DNA of 64,000 nucleotides from Aliivibrio fischeri (GTDB lineage: Bacteria > Pseudomonadota > Gammaproteobacteria > Enterobacterales > Vibrionaceae), in the NCBI GenBank assembly GCA_038993745.2, contig CP160630.1, forward strand, positions 372,001 to 436,000. Reading direction: 5' to 3'. The position numbers and the translations under genes are program-made. Under the pieces are notes generated by a model, which was not told the origin of the DNA, searched no databases, and worked only from the letters and a program-made list of their open reading frames with translations. Below are positions 1-12,936 of this stretch, piece by piece (within the stretch, counting starts at the first letter, position 1; each line of letters starts with the position of its first letter).

Positions 1-917
1 GCTTAAAAAAATAATGACAGCAATAATTGTGATTACCGTATTTTTTCCATGTATATGAGCAATTTTATAGAGTAAATAAATACTAAAAAGTAACGCAATA
101 ATTACGGTTAATAAGACTCCAATGAATGGTGAAAGTAAGCTCAATAACCACAATGTTGAACTCAGCATCATTAAACCAAAGACGATTTTGACTTTGTTCA
201 TCCATGGGCCTGATTTTGGCATATATGAAATTAAGTGAGGAAAAACAGCAAAGAATAACCAAGGCAAGGCCATGCCCAATCCTAAGAAAGTAAAAATTAA
301 TAGCATTTCTAATGTGCTAGCACCTAAAGCAAAAGCGATAGCTGTTCCTAAAAATGGGCACTACATGGTGTAGCTAATAGTGTCGCAAACATCCCTTGTA
401 TAAAATTTCCGAGTGTTGAATTGTCGCCTTTTTGGGCAATAAACGTTGAAAATCGATGCGAAAGTTGTATTTCGAATAATCCTAAAAGGTTAGCTGTAAA
501 CAGGCCCATTGTGATAGCCATAAAGCCTATAAATAGTGGGTTTTGATATTGGATGCCCCAACCAATCATTCCACCTGTAATTCTTAAAATAAGTACGCTA
601 AAAGCGAGTAACCAAAATGAAACCAATATTCCTGAGGCAGAAGCTAAAAATTGTAAACGTATAGATTGGCTATTCGTAGAGGATAGAGCGAGCATATTGC
701 TCAATTTCATACCTAAAACCGGCAGTACACAAGGCATAATATTAAGGATTAAGCCTCCCAATAATGCGATACCAATAATGTTAAATATATTATTTGATTG
801 TATTTCATCAGTAGGTTGGGCTATCGCAGAAACTGAAAAAAGCGATAGAAAAAAAAGAGTCATTAAAATGATAAATTGACATCGATTGAACGATTTTACT
901 TTTTGAATGATAAACAT
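1..917 (-). pseudogene. DsbD/ScsB-like thiol-disulfide membrane protein, frameshifted and partial
   Basis: This gene encodes an integral membrane electron-transfer protein of the DsbD/CcdA family, which passes reducing equivalents from cytoplasmic thioredoxin to periplasmic partners. It opens with a signal-like segment that ends near SAIAQ. Two paired-cysteine motifs typical of the family follow, NIMPCVLPV early on and ATPCSA later. The reading frame stops right after ATPCSAHF. If one base is restored in the GGG run at 356-358, the frame continues as PFLGTAIAFALG and stays open with hydrophobic segments to the left edge of the window. The family motif is ATPCSAPFLGT, so a one-base deletion is clear. 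The start at 917 follows a GGAG-like ribosome site. The thioredoxin-like C-terminal domain, if present, lies outside the window. Family assignment is confident; whether the frameshift is real or a sequence error is not decidable here. Confidence 0.8.
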
Positions 918-968
918 GGTTTTACTCCGAAAATAATTATATGAAAGATATAAGTTATTGCGGAATTC

Positions 969-1343
969 TTACTCGTGGAAAATACAAAATGCTAAATGTC
1001 GCCGCACCCTATAAGAAGTGTGAGGTTCTGTGAAGAGGTTGATTTTATCTACTTGTTTTTGAATTGCTGAAATAATTGCAAGCACCAAGAGAAACATAAC
1101 AAGAGCTACATCAAAATATGAAGTATGAGCTTTAATAAGATGCTCACTACTTGTGCATTTTTCACTGATATTACTTTGATTGTGTGTGGCTTGTTCGTTG
1201 AGCTCTGTACTTGTTGGGGCTGCAGGGCATGGATATGATCTAGCTAGGTTTTGAGATAAGCAAACGCATAGAACGGTAGCTACTAATAAAAGCATCCAAG
1301 AAGCAATGGTTTTTTGTTGATATTGTAAGAGTGTGAATCTCAA
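969..1343 (-). CDS. Small membrane protein of unknown function, upstream of the DsbD-like gene
   Basis: This is a 124-residue protein that I do not recognise by name. It has a hydrophobic segment near residues 14-33, a polar, cysteine-containing central loop (SYPCP, EKCTSS) and a second hydrophobic segment near residues 76-93. It ends in an arginine-rich tail with HLAFCIFHE. The predicted topology is two membrane passes with an exported loop. It lies 51 bases upstream of the DsbD-like gene on the same strand and is probably cotranscribed with it. Similar small proteins often accompany metal- or thiol-related membrane genes, but that link is an inference. No catalytic motif is visible. Confidence 0.6.
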   Translation of the reverse strand: MRFTLLQYQQKTIASWMLLLVATVLCVCLSQNLARSYPCPAAPTSTELNEQATHNQSNISEKCTSSEHLIKAHTSYFDVALVMFLLVLAIISAIQKQVDKINLFTEPHTSYRVRRHLAFCIFHE

Positions 1344-1564
1344 AAAGTCTAACTCAATAACGTAAATTCTTTTGGTATTTTATGTTTAAAACTTAAAAGG
1401 TCAATTGTTCCTCGTAACAAATATAAACCTATTGTGAAATAACTACGTTTAATATTAGTTCCGTGAATTGTTGGCATGAAAATTGATAATAAAATGAAAT
1501 AATAATTATGTATCTACTGCAACTTATAGCAAAGATGTAGATGGAACTACCTGAGAGAAAAGTT

Positions 1565-3226
1565 ATGAATTTATCAATCAAATCAAGATTATATTTGCTT
1601 GCAATATTACCAATAGTTTTAACCTCTTTGTTAATCATGTTAATGACATACAAGGAAACGAATGCGCTTAACCAAGCACAAATGGATATGACGCGCACAC
1701 AAATGATGGAGATGAAACGCGTAGAATTGAAATCGTATTTAGATATCGTTTCATCAGAATTAGAACACCTTGAAAAACAAGGGAAATCCATAGATGAAGT
1801 GCTCGAAACACTAAAACCGATTCAATTTGCTGATACAGGTTATTTATTTGGTTTCCAATCCAATGGTGTACGAATTTTACAAGGTAATACCAATGATATT
1901 GGTAACAATATGTGGAATTCGAAAGACAAAAGAGGCAACTATTTGATCCAAGATATCATTACTGCCGCTAAAAATAAGTCTGGATATTCAACATATTACT
2001 ACCCTAAATTAAATGAAACTGTTGCTTTACCTAAACTGGCTTACAGTGTTTATTTTCCAACATGGGATTTGATTGTAGGTACTGGTTTCTATACTGATGA
2101 TGTTGATGCCGTTATTGCGGATATGAAAGCGCTTAGTGATGAGCAGCTTGCACAAAGTATGAAAGCGATTGTGTTGTTCACATTAGTTATTGTGGCTGTT
2201 GTTGCAATGATCGGCTTTTATATCAATAGAAGCATTATGGCTCCAATTCAAAAATTTGATGAATCAATTCGTTCATTTGCTTCGGGTGATGCAGATTTAA
2301 CGGCAAGAATGCCTGAGTTTACTGTTCCTGAGTTTAATCAATTGAGTCATAATTTTAACTTATTCGTTAATTCTCTACATCAAATCATTAGTAATGTATC
2401 ACTAGTGAGTCAAGATGTTGTCGCTGAAACCACTCGAATGTCAGAGCGTTCAGCACAAGTTAATGCTGTAGTAACTAATCAACGTTCAGAAACTGAGCAA
2501 ATTGCAACAGCGATGACAGAACTAACGACGTCTTCTCATGAGATATCTGCTAATGCTGAGCAAGCGGCTAATTCAGCTCAAGATGCTGATAATAATGCAC
2601 AAGTTGCAATGCAAACCGTAAATGAAGCATCAGAATCAGTGAAGACGCTAGCTGCAGAATTAGATGAAGCAAGTGATGTTATTTCAAAATTAGAAGGTGA
2701 TGTACAAAATATCGCAAGTACGTTATCCGTTATTCAAGATATCGCTGAACAAACTAACTTGTTAGCTCTTAATGCGGCCATTGAAGCGGCAAGGGCGGGG
2801 GAACAAGGGCGTGGATTTGCCGTTGTTGCTGATGAAGTTCGTAAATTGGCGAGTCGTACTCAAGAGAGTACAGCACAAATTCATCAACGAATTGAAGCGC
2901 TTAAGTCCGGTTCTGATTCGGCAGTACAAGTGATGGCGGCAAGTAAAAACTTCAGTACATTGACGGTAACTAAAGCGGTCGCTGCATCTGAGTCGTTAAG
3001 CCAAATTTTAGTGTCGGTTAATACGATCATGGAAATGAACTCATTAATAGCGACAGCGACCCAAGAGCAGAGTTTGGTTGGTCAAGAGATCTCAGAGCGT
3101 ATTGTGTCGGTATCTGATCAGAGCTCAGAATCCGCAGATTTAGCGAGTCAAAACCGCTCTGGTGGTATTGTGTTAAACCAAAAAGCCAACGAACTGTCAG
3201 AATTAGTTGAGCGTTTTACACTTTAA
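1565..3226 (+). CDS. Methyl-accepting chemotaxis protein with a periplasmic Cache domain
   Basis: This is a transmembrane chemoreceptor that would signal through CheW/CheA to the flagellar motor. It has an N-terminal transmembrane helix (about residues 7-29) and a periplasmic single-Cache type sensor domain (about 40-185, with DTGYLFGF and [13 protein letters not shown]). A second helix (about 200-220), a HAMP linker and a long coiled coil follow. The highly conserved hairpin tip is present: [20 protein letters not shown] followed by [18 protein letters not shown] prefer the ATG at 1565 to the in-frame ATG at 1541, because GAGAG lies just upstream of it and MNLSIKSRL is a typical cytoplasmic lead into the first helix. 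The ligand cannot be told. There is no adjacent chemotaxis operon; the gene looks monocistronic, with a strong terminator just after it. Confidence 0.93.
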   Translation: MNLSIKSRLYLLAILPIVLTSLLIMLMTYKETNALNQAQMDMTRTQMMEMKRVELKSYLDIVSSELEHLEKQGKSIDEVLETLKPIQFADTGYLFGFQSNGVRILQGNTNDIGNNMWNSKDKRGNYLIQDIITAAKNKSGYSTYYYPKLNETVALPKLAYSVYFPTWDLIVGTGFYTDDVDAVIADMKALSDEQLAQSMKAIVLFTLVIVAVVAMIGFYINRSIMAPIQKFDESIRSFASGDADLTARMPEFTVPEFNQLSHNFNLFVNSLHQIISNVSLVSQDVVAETTRMSERSAQVNAVVTNQRSETEQIATAMTELTTSSHEISANAEQAANSAQDADNNAQVAMQTVNEASESVKTLAAELDEASDVISKLEGDVQNIASTLSVIQDIAEQTNLLALNAAIEAARAGEQGRGFAVVADEVRKLASRTQESTAQIHQRIEALKSGSDSAVQVMAASKNFSTLTVTKAVAASESLSQILVSVNTIMEMNSLIATATQEQSLVGQEISERIVSVSDQSSESADLASQNRSGGIVLNQKANELSELVERFTL

Positions 3227-3248
3227 TCGATACGTTAATTAATACATA

Positions 3249-3282
3249 AAAGCACAAGATTGATGAGATCTTGTGCTTTTTT
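3249..3282. terminator. Bidirectional intrinsic terminator
   Basis: A 12-bp stem, AAAGCACAAGAT paired with ATCTTGTGCTTT, closes a 7-base loop and is followed by a T run on the plus strand. It sits between the convergent chemoreceptor and YdjM-like genes and has A/T runs on both sides, so it can serve both. Confidence 0.85.
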
Positions 3283-3283
3283 A

Positions 3284-3982
3284 TTACCATAATTTAAAGG
3301 TATCCCAATTACTTAACGCTTCAATACTTGAATCAATTGGAGGGGCTAAAAAAGCTAAAATCACCGTAGCAATTACGAATATTGCAGATAGTGATAAGTT
3401 TGAAAAATCAGTCAGTTTTAATGCTGAACCAAATGAGCGTTTAATACGAACATTGGCCAAATCAACACTGTATATTTCGTCTAATAGAAGATGAATGACA
3501 CCACCACAGAATACAAAGATGCCGGATAACCAAGCAAATAGATCCGCATTTTTAAATTTGTCATTGATAATAAAAGCGGTTGTGTTTGTGGTTAGTAAGC
3601 CGCAAAAGAGCAAAAATAACAATGAATGACATATGCCTCTATGAATCGTTTGCCACTCGAATACGTTTCGGATCCCATATTTTATAATTAGGTGTATTAC
3701 AACAGGTAAACCAATTAAAAGCATAAATTGCCTTTCATTAATGGCATCACTCGTAAAGTAGCGAATACTGAGTAAAACAATACACACAGTAAAAAGATTA
3801 AAAATAATATCGAGAGAGGTGGAATTGTCTGAGTCAATATCAGGCAGCAGGCCACCAATGGTACCTAAAAACCAAAGCCATAATGCCGTATCAAGATCGA
3901 TATGGTTAGCGGAAAGAAGTGCTGCAGAGGCGGCACCAGATGTTAATGCGGCGACATTTAAATGTGTGCTGAAATTTGCCAT
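3284..3982 (-). CDS. YdjM-like inner-membrane metal-dependent hydrolase family protein
   Basis: This 232-residue polytopic membrane protein belongs to the YdjM/DUF457 family, annotated as membrane-bound metal-dependent hydrolases. Family signatures are visible: an N-terminal MANFSTHLNVA, the acidic GGLLPDIDSDNS motif near residue 45, the HRGICHS histidine motif near residue 115, and a third acidic/histidine patch, GGVIHLLLDEIYSVD, near residue 165. These His and Asp residues are the likely metal ligands. Five or six hydrophobic segments are present. In E. coli, ydjM is an SOS gene, but I see no clear LexA box upstream here. It is convergent with the chemoreceptor and divergent from the small gene at 4039. 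The substrate is unknown. Confidence 0.82.
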   Translation of the reverse strand: MANFSTHLNVAALTSGAASAALLSANHIDLDTALWLWFLGTIGGLLPDIDSDNSTSLDIIFNLFTVCIVLLSIRYFTSDAINERQFMLLIGLPVVIHLIIKYGIRNVFEWQTIHRGICHSLLFLLFCGLLTTNTTAFIINDKFKNADLFAWLSGIFVFCGGVIHLLLDEIYSVDLANVRIKRSFGSALKLTDFSNLSLSAIFVIATVILAFLAPPIDSSIEALSNWDTFKLW

Positions 3983-4038
3983 AGGTTTTCTAAGAATTCT
4001 TTTGTAATATGAAGGCTGATTAATTGAGATAAGAAATT

Positions 4039-4209
4039 ATGTTTAAAATATTTGCATTACTGTTCATCGCGTTAGGTATCTATATCGGAATGAATTACGG
4101 CGATGAAGTTCAAAGTGTTATGGATTCAGATGCCTTTGAGCAAGTACAAGATACTTTGGTTGATGGAAAAGATCTTGTGATTGAAAAAATTGAAGATGCT
4201 GTTCAGTAA
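4039..4209 (+). CDS. Small single-pass membrane protein (56 residues)
   Basis: A short open frame starts at ATG 4039 (MFKIFALLFIALGIYIGMNY) and ends at the TAA at 4207-4209. Residues 2-18 form a hydrophobic helix. The remainder is acidic and helical, with repeated V/E/D residues (DAFEQVQDTLVDGKDLV), compatible with a periplasmic or membrane-anchored tail. An AAGAAA stretch lies just before the start and a strong intrinsic terminator begins 27 bases after the stop, so the unit looks like a complete gene. It is divergent from the YdjM-like gene. The function is unknown. Confidence 0.7.
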   Translation: MFKIFALLFIALGIYIGMNYGDEVQSVMDSDAFEQVQDTLVDGKDLVIEKIEDAVQ

Positions 4210-4235
4210 TAGTTAGCATGTTCGATGAATAAAAT

Positions 4236-4275
4236 AAAAATCCCCCTTGATAGCAATATCGTGGGGATTTTTGAT
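4236..4275 (+). terminator. Intrinsic terminator after the small membrane gene
   Basis: A 10-bp stem, AAAAATCCCC paired with GGGGATTTTT (4236-4245 and 4263-4272), ends in a T run. It closes transcription from the gene at 4039-4209. Confidence 0.75.
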
Positions 4276-4373
4276 TCTATACAAACGAACCATGAAAACA
4301 AGAGGTTAACTGTTTTTATATACAGTTATTTTCTGTTTTGGTTAAATTCACGGCTAATGATGCGTGAACTAAC

Positions 4374-5042
4374 TTATTTAAGCGGTAAAATTGTGATTTC
4401 TACACGGCGGTTACAAGCACGGCCTTGTTTTGTAGAGTTATCACAAACTGGGTAACGAGCACCGTAACCACGAGCATTAACTCGACCAGCGGCAACGTCT
4501 TGCTTAATTAGGTAGGTACGCACTGAATCAGCACGTTGCTCTGATAGTGTTTGGTTTTTAGTTGCATTACCAGAACTGTCAGTATGACCATCAATTTGAA
4601 GAGCTGTATCTGGGTATTCAACAAGGATACGTGCAACACCGTTTAATGTGTTGTAGATACTAGCATCTAATTGGTATGAGCTAGATTGGAAACCAATACC
4701 GTTGTCCATTACTAGTTTAAGTTCGTTTTTGCCTACACGTTCAACTTGAACACCAGAGCTCTTAAGCTCATTACGTAGTGCCTTTTCTTGTTGGTCGAAG
4801 TAGTAACCAACACCACCACCCACAGCACCACCTGCAGCAGCACCAATTAATGCGTTTTTACGACGCTCTTTTGCGTTATCACCTGTTGCAAGACCAATTG
4901 CAACACCTGCAAGTGCACCAGCAAGAACGCCTTTAGTTGCTGAGTTTGTTTCAGACTCACCAGTTGTTGCGTTTTGGCGTTGAGTTGCCTGACAGCCAGT
5001 TAATGAAATAAGTAATGCAAGCGCAATTGTGATTTTTTTCAT
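4374..5042 (-). CDS. OmpA-family outer-membrane lipoprotein (YiaD-like)
   Basis: This 222-residue lipoprotein probably tethers the outer membrane to peptidoglycan. It has a lipoprotein signal peptide with lipobox LTGC (Cys17). A glycine/alanine-rich segment follows (about residues 37-85, GVLAGALAGVAIGLATG and AAAGGAVGGGVGYYFD), resembling a glycine-zipper region. The C-terminal OmpA-like domain (about 110-222) carries the peptidoglycan-binding signature IDGHTDSSGNATKNQTLSEQRADSV, split here as IDGHTDSSGN and LSEQRADSVRTYL. It ends with ACNRRVEITI. The architecture matches YiaD-type proteins. It stands alone between the small membrane gene and ohrR. Confidence 0.88.
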   Translation of the reverse strand: MKKITIALALLISLTGCQATQRQNATTGESETNSATKGVLAGALAGVAIGLATGDNAKERRKNALIGAAAGGAVGGGVGYYFDQQEKALRNELKSSGVQVERVGKNELKLVMDNGIGFQSSSYQLDASIYNTLNGVARILVEYPDTALQIDGHTDSSGNATKNQTLSEQRADSVRTYLIKQDVAAGRVNARGYGARYPVCDNSTKQGRACNRRVEITILPLK

Positions 5043-5183
5043 GTTTTTCTCTAGTTATGTACATCTGTGGCGCGCAGTTTACTCCTAGATGATCAAAAAT
5101 CAATGCTTTATATGAAAGGTTATTGACAAAAATACTGATAATAACGTGATAAGTGTCACCTTATCTTTAAGAAAATAAATAAC

Positions 5184-5651
5184 TTATTTTTCTAGATTTG
5201 CTAATAGCTTTTCACAGGTCGCTTTTAACTGTTGCAATTCTTCAAGTTGTAATTGGCTTTTACAAAAAATACCATTAGGTACAGATAGGGCTTTATTTTT
5301 TAGTTCAATACCTTGTTTTGTAAGGAAAACCAAACGGATGCGTTCGTCTTCTTTGCTGCGCTCTCTTGTGACTATCCCTTTTGATTCTAATCGCTTAAGT
5401 AAAGGGGTTAGGGTGCCAGAGTCAAGGTGTAGATCATGTCCTAGATCTTTTACATTAATGCCATTTTTTTCCCAAATAACCATCATTGCGAGATATTGAG
5501 GATAGGTAAGATCCAATGTATTGAGTAATGGACGATAGGCTCTGATCATGGCATTAGATGCGCTGTATAAAGAGAAACATACTTGATTCTTAAGTAATAA
5601 TTGAGGGGAATCAACATTATTTTTATCTTGGGTTTTGTTTTGTTTTTCCAT
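5184..5651 (-). CDS. ohrR: OhrR, MarR-family organic peroxide sensor-repressor
   Basis: This is a winged-helix repressor that senses organic hydroperoxides through a reactive cysteine and controls the divergent ohr gene. The N-terminal motif NQVCFSLYSASNAMIRAYRPLL carries the sensing cysteine of OhrR proteins (here within NQVCFSLYSA). The DNA-binding helices run through LTYPQYLAMMVIW and DLGHDLHLDSGTLTPLLKRLE, followed by the basic wing with RSKEDERIR. I chose the ATG at 5651 (MEKQNKTQ) over the longer frame from 5702, because AAGAGG precedes it at proper spacing and the extra 17 residues would overlap the operator region. The neighbouring ohr gene and two matching inverted repeats in the 150-base gap support the assignment. 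Confidence 0.93.
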   Translation of the reverse strand: MEKQNKTQDKNNVDSPQLLLKNQVCFSLYSASNAMIRAYRPLLNTLDLTYPQYLAMMVIWEKNGINVKDLGHDLHLDSGTLTPLLKRLESKGIVTRERSKEDERIRLVFLTKQGIELKNKALSVPNGIFCKSQLQLEELQQLKATCEKLLANLEK

Positions 5652-5675
5652 TGATGCCTCTTTAAATAAAAATAG

Positions 5676-5745
5676 ATTGTGCACAATATACTTGTATTTC
5701 ATTTAAGAATCGACATATACTGAAGGAAATTAAATTGCACGCAAT
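5676..5745. promoter_or_regulatory. Twin OhrR-type operators between ohrR and ohr
   Basis: Two related palindromes sit in the divergent gap: ATTGTGCACAAT at 5676-5687 and ATTGCACGCAAT at 5734-5745. When the first is read on the minus strand, both extend as ATTG-N4-CAATCTA. Their centres are 58 bases apart and each lies upstream of one of the two genes. This fits cooperative or dual repression by OhrR. Binding is an inference from position and symmetry. Confidence 0.6.
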
Positions 5746-5801
5746 CTAATTGTTGGCAATTTTTATAGATTAAATAGAATTTAGAATAAAGGGGCACCAT
5801 C

Positions 5802-6224
5802 ATGACAACATTGTATACAACAAAAGCAACGGCTTTGGCTGGACGTAATGGTCAAGTAAAAACAGATGATAATATGCTTGATCTCGCATTAAGTTATCCA
5901 AAAGAAATGGGTGGTACAGGGGAAGCAACGAACCCTGAGCAGTTGTTTGCAGCAGGTTATTCAGCGTGTTTTTCAAATGCGATTCTTCATGTGGCTCGTG
6001 AAATGAAAATTAAGTTAACTCAAGCTCCTGTGACTGCTGAAGTTGGTATAGGCCCAAATAGTGCGGGTGGTTTTGCTTTAACGGTTGCGTTTGCTGTTGT
6101 GCTTGATTTAGAAGATCAACAAGCACAGCAATTAGTAAAAACAGCGCATCAAGTTTGTCCATATTCGAATGCGGTTAAAGGGAATATTGATGTAAAACTC
6201 TCTGTAAATGGCGTAGCTCTTTAA
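5802..6224 (+). CDS. ohr: Ohr, organic hydroperoxide reductase
   Basis: This is a cytoplasmic thiol peroxidase of the Ohr/OsmC family that reduces organic hydroperoxides, usually with lipoyl-protein reductants. The length of 140 residues is standard. Both catalytic cysteines are in their family contexts: GYSACFSNA (peroxidatic Cys) and HQVCPYSNAV (resolving Cys). The family arginine and glutamate neighbourhoods are also visible (KATALAGRNGQV, PEQLFAAGYSACF). A GGGGCACC ribosome-binding stretch precedes the ATG. It is divergent from ohrR and shares its operators. The DoxX-like gene follows after 18 bases and is likely in the same transcript. Confidence 0.96.
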   Translation: MTTLYTTKATALAGRNGQVKTDDNMLDLALSYPKEMGGTGEATNPEQLFAAGYSACFSNAILHVAREMKIKLTQAPVTAEVGIGPNSAGGFALTVAFAVVLDLEDQQAQQLVKTAHQVCPYSNAVKGNIDVKLSVNGVAL

Positions 6225-6242
6225 CTCGTAAGGAATGATTAA

Positions 6243-6638
6243 ATGAACACGTTATTATTGACGGCAGGGCGTGTACTTCTTGCTTTGTACTTTTTGATCC
6301 CAGGTATCATGAAGTTTGTATCTTGGGATATGCACATCCAGTTGATGGAAAAGCATGAGATGCCGTTTGTGCCTGTTTTGCTAGGGCTCGCTGGTGTTTT
6401 CCAGATTGGTGCCGCGATTTTATTGATTGCAAATCGCTTTACGTGGATCGTTGCTTTGTTATTAGCTGGCTTAGTACTTGTGATTAATGTCTCTTTACAT
6501 GATTTCTGGAATTATTCAGGGATGGAAGGCGCGCATGAAATGCAAAATTTCATTAAAAACTTAGGCATTTTTGCTGGTTTACTCGTGCTTTCAGGTCACT
6601 CTATGCCTGAGTGTTGCAAGACAAAAAAGAAGTCATAA
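6243..6638 (+). CDS. DoxX-family membrane protein
   Basis: This 131-residue protein has four predicted transmembrane segments (about residues 5-20, 44-62, 68-86 and 106-122) and the DoxX pattern ALYFLIPGIMKFVSWD near the start, followed by the loop with HDFWNY. It ends in a cytoplasmic tail with paired cysteines, PECCKTKKK. DoxX proteins are linked to sulfur and redox metabolism in some organisms, but the exact role here is unknown. It lies 18 bases after ohr and before a terminator, which suggests a contribution to peroxide or thiol stress. Confidence 0.85.
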   Translation: MNTLLLTAGRVLLALYFLIPGIMKFVSWDMHIQLMEKHEMPFVPVLLGLAGVFQIGAAILLIANRFTWIVALLLAGLVLVINVSLHDFWNYSGMEGAHEMQNFIKNLGIFAGLLVLSGHSMPECCKTKKKS

Positions 6639-6662
6639 TAAAACGTGAGTAGCACAATGAAG

Positions 6663-6697
6663 AAAGGGATATGAAATTAACCATATCCCTTTTTTTA
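6663..6697 (+). terminator. Intrinsic terminator after ohr-doxX
   Basis: An 11-bp stem, AAAGGGATATG paired with CATATCCCTTT (6663-6673 and 6682-6692), runs into seven T residues. It closes the ohr-doxX unit. On the opposite strand it lies just past the end of the ygjK-like gene and may act there too. Confidence 0.85.
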
Positions 6698-6719
6698 TTA
6701 ATTAGTTAATGTGATCTAC

Positions 6720-9107
<2,388 letters not shown>

Positions 9108-9116
9108 TTATTCTCA

Positions 9117-9143
9117 GTTAAGTAAAGTTTTACTAAATTTAAC
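9117..9143 (-). promoter_or_regulatory. LacI-type operator upstream of ygjK
   Basis: The segment contains the overlapping palindromes AGTAAAGTTTTACT and GTTTTACTAAAT, with core TTTACTAAA at 9129-9137. The same core recurs upstream of ebgR, ebgA, the first permease, galE and the galR-like gene. I infer an EbgR-type repressor site. Confidence 0.55.
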
Positions 9144-9178
9144 TTTTGCATAGTAGTTATAAATGAGAGGAGTTTCAG

Positions 9179-9211
9179 TGAAGCTTGTCTCACAAAATTA
9201 AACAAGCTTCA
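9179..9211. repeat. Intercistronic hairpin between ygjJ and ygjK
   Basis: A perfect 10-bp inverted repeat, TGAAGCTTGT and ACAAGCTTCA, encloses a 13-base loop just after the ygjJ stop. There is no T run on the minus strand, so it looks more like an mRNA processing or stability hairpin than a strong terminator. Confidence 0.5.
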
Positions 9212-9228
9212 TAAACGGTGTGACCTAC

Positions 9229-10517
<1,289 letters not shown>

Positions 10518-10548
10518 AAAAAGGCACTGAATATTATCAGTGCCTTTT
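10518..10548 (-). terminator. Intrinsic terminator of the first YgjI-like permease
   Basis: A 12-bp stem, AAAAGGCACTGA paired with TCAGTGCCTTTT (10519-10530 and 10537-10548), encloses a 6-base loop. On the minus strand it is followed by a T run. It lies 40 bases past the permease stop. Confidence 0.85.
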
Positions 10549-10587
10549 GTCATATCTAGGGGAAACTAAGTGCTAATTTGTTTCGTG

Positions 10588-12107
<1,520 letters not shown>

Positions 12108-12123
12108 TGTGAGATGTGTCATT
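12108..12123. promoter_or_regulatory. Possible CRP site upstream of permease copy A
   Basis: TGTGA-GATGTG-TCATT resembles the CRP consensus TGTGA-N6-TCACA with two mismatches in the right half. It abuts the double operator. Catabolite control of a sugar-linked locus is plausible but the match is imperfect. Confidence 0.35.
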
Positions 12124-12936
12124 AAATAATGAAGAAAAAATAAGCAAAATGTGATGATGATCTATTCTAATGTGATGAAACGATAGTTAGGTTAGTGGTT
12201 ATTCTTAAATAAGGTATCGTTAAAAAGGTGAATGTTCGTAATGACATTGTAGTGGTAATGCGAGGAGGCATTTTTTTGTTCTGTCGATTGTTATGGTCAC
12301 TTTAGAACAAATACTCACCACTTAGTCTGAAGATGTGTTGTGCCGTTGATCGCTAATTATTTAGATAAACGAGATTAATCTAAATAATTCAAACTTATTT
12401 GGAGGATAAATAAGTAAATATTTCAATAAGTGCAAAGATATGAAATTATTTATGTTTGGTGGTAAATTATTTGGAGCAAACAAAATAAAAATATTGACCT
12501 TGTTGTAATTGCAGAATATAAGGTAGGGAAATTTTAAGTGCCTCATATAAGGGTTAAGTTATTAATTTTATAATTTATTTTTTTTAGCATGTCTTTTTTT
12601 ACATACTAGATAGCAATGATTAGAAATTTGAATGGAACGATATCGATGTATTAAAATTTCTAATGAAGTGAGTTTTATAGACAAGTTTCATGCTTTAAAG
12701 ATATACAGAAGAATTCGTAGCTTTAAGTTATATGACATGAATTTATTTTTATCGACTGCATCAGAGATAAAATCATTTTTATTTAATACAGAGACAACAG
12801 AAGGTTAAACTGATAGAGCTGTTTTGAGTTTTTATTTTATTGGTTTCATTAAAAATAGTAATGGTTTGGTCATCAAAAGGTGATTCATTTATTTTCATAA
12901 GTGATTTATCTGTACTTGTAGTATGTAAATTAAAAA
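12124..12936. other. Long AT-rich intergenic region between permease A and the c-di-GMP cassette
   Basis: About 800 bases of unusually AT-rich sequence with no convincing gene. It marks the left junction of the c-di-GMP cassette within the ebg-type locus. It must hold the promoter of the first GGDEF gene. I see no transposase remnant, attachment site or tRNA gene. One weak 58-codon open frame is listed separately. Confidence 0.6.
12632..12808 (+). CDS. Possible small basic protein (58 residues), doubtful
   Basis: An open frame runs from ATG 12632 (MERYRCIKISNEV) to the TAA at 12806-12808. It is fairly basic and has no membrane segment or known motif. No good ribosome-binding site precedes it, and the surrounding AT-rich DNA has many chance start codons. 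It could be a chance frame or the remnant of an older gene. I list it because it lies at the junction of the inserted cassette. Confidence 0.22.
   Translation: MERYRCIKISNEVSFIDKFHALKIYRRIRSFKLYDMNLFLSTASEIKSFLFNTETTEG

Noticed and set aside
553..879. Plus-strand open frame of 108 codons
   Set aside because: It is the antisense shadow of the DsbD-like gene, whose family motifs are clear.
1429..1791. Minus-strand open frame of 120 codons over the start of the chemoreceptor gene
   Set aside because: It overlaps the well-supported chemoreceptor on the opposite strand and shows no domain or ribosome site.
3983..4038. LexA box for the YdjM-like gene
   Set aside because: E. coli ydjM is SOS-regulated, but no CTGT-N8-ACAG pattern is visible in the short upstream gap.
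12361..12546. Minus-strand open frame of 61 codons in the AT-rich gap
   Set aside because: It is low-complexity (Asn/Ile/Phe-rich), lacks a ribosome site and matches no family.
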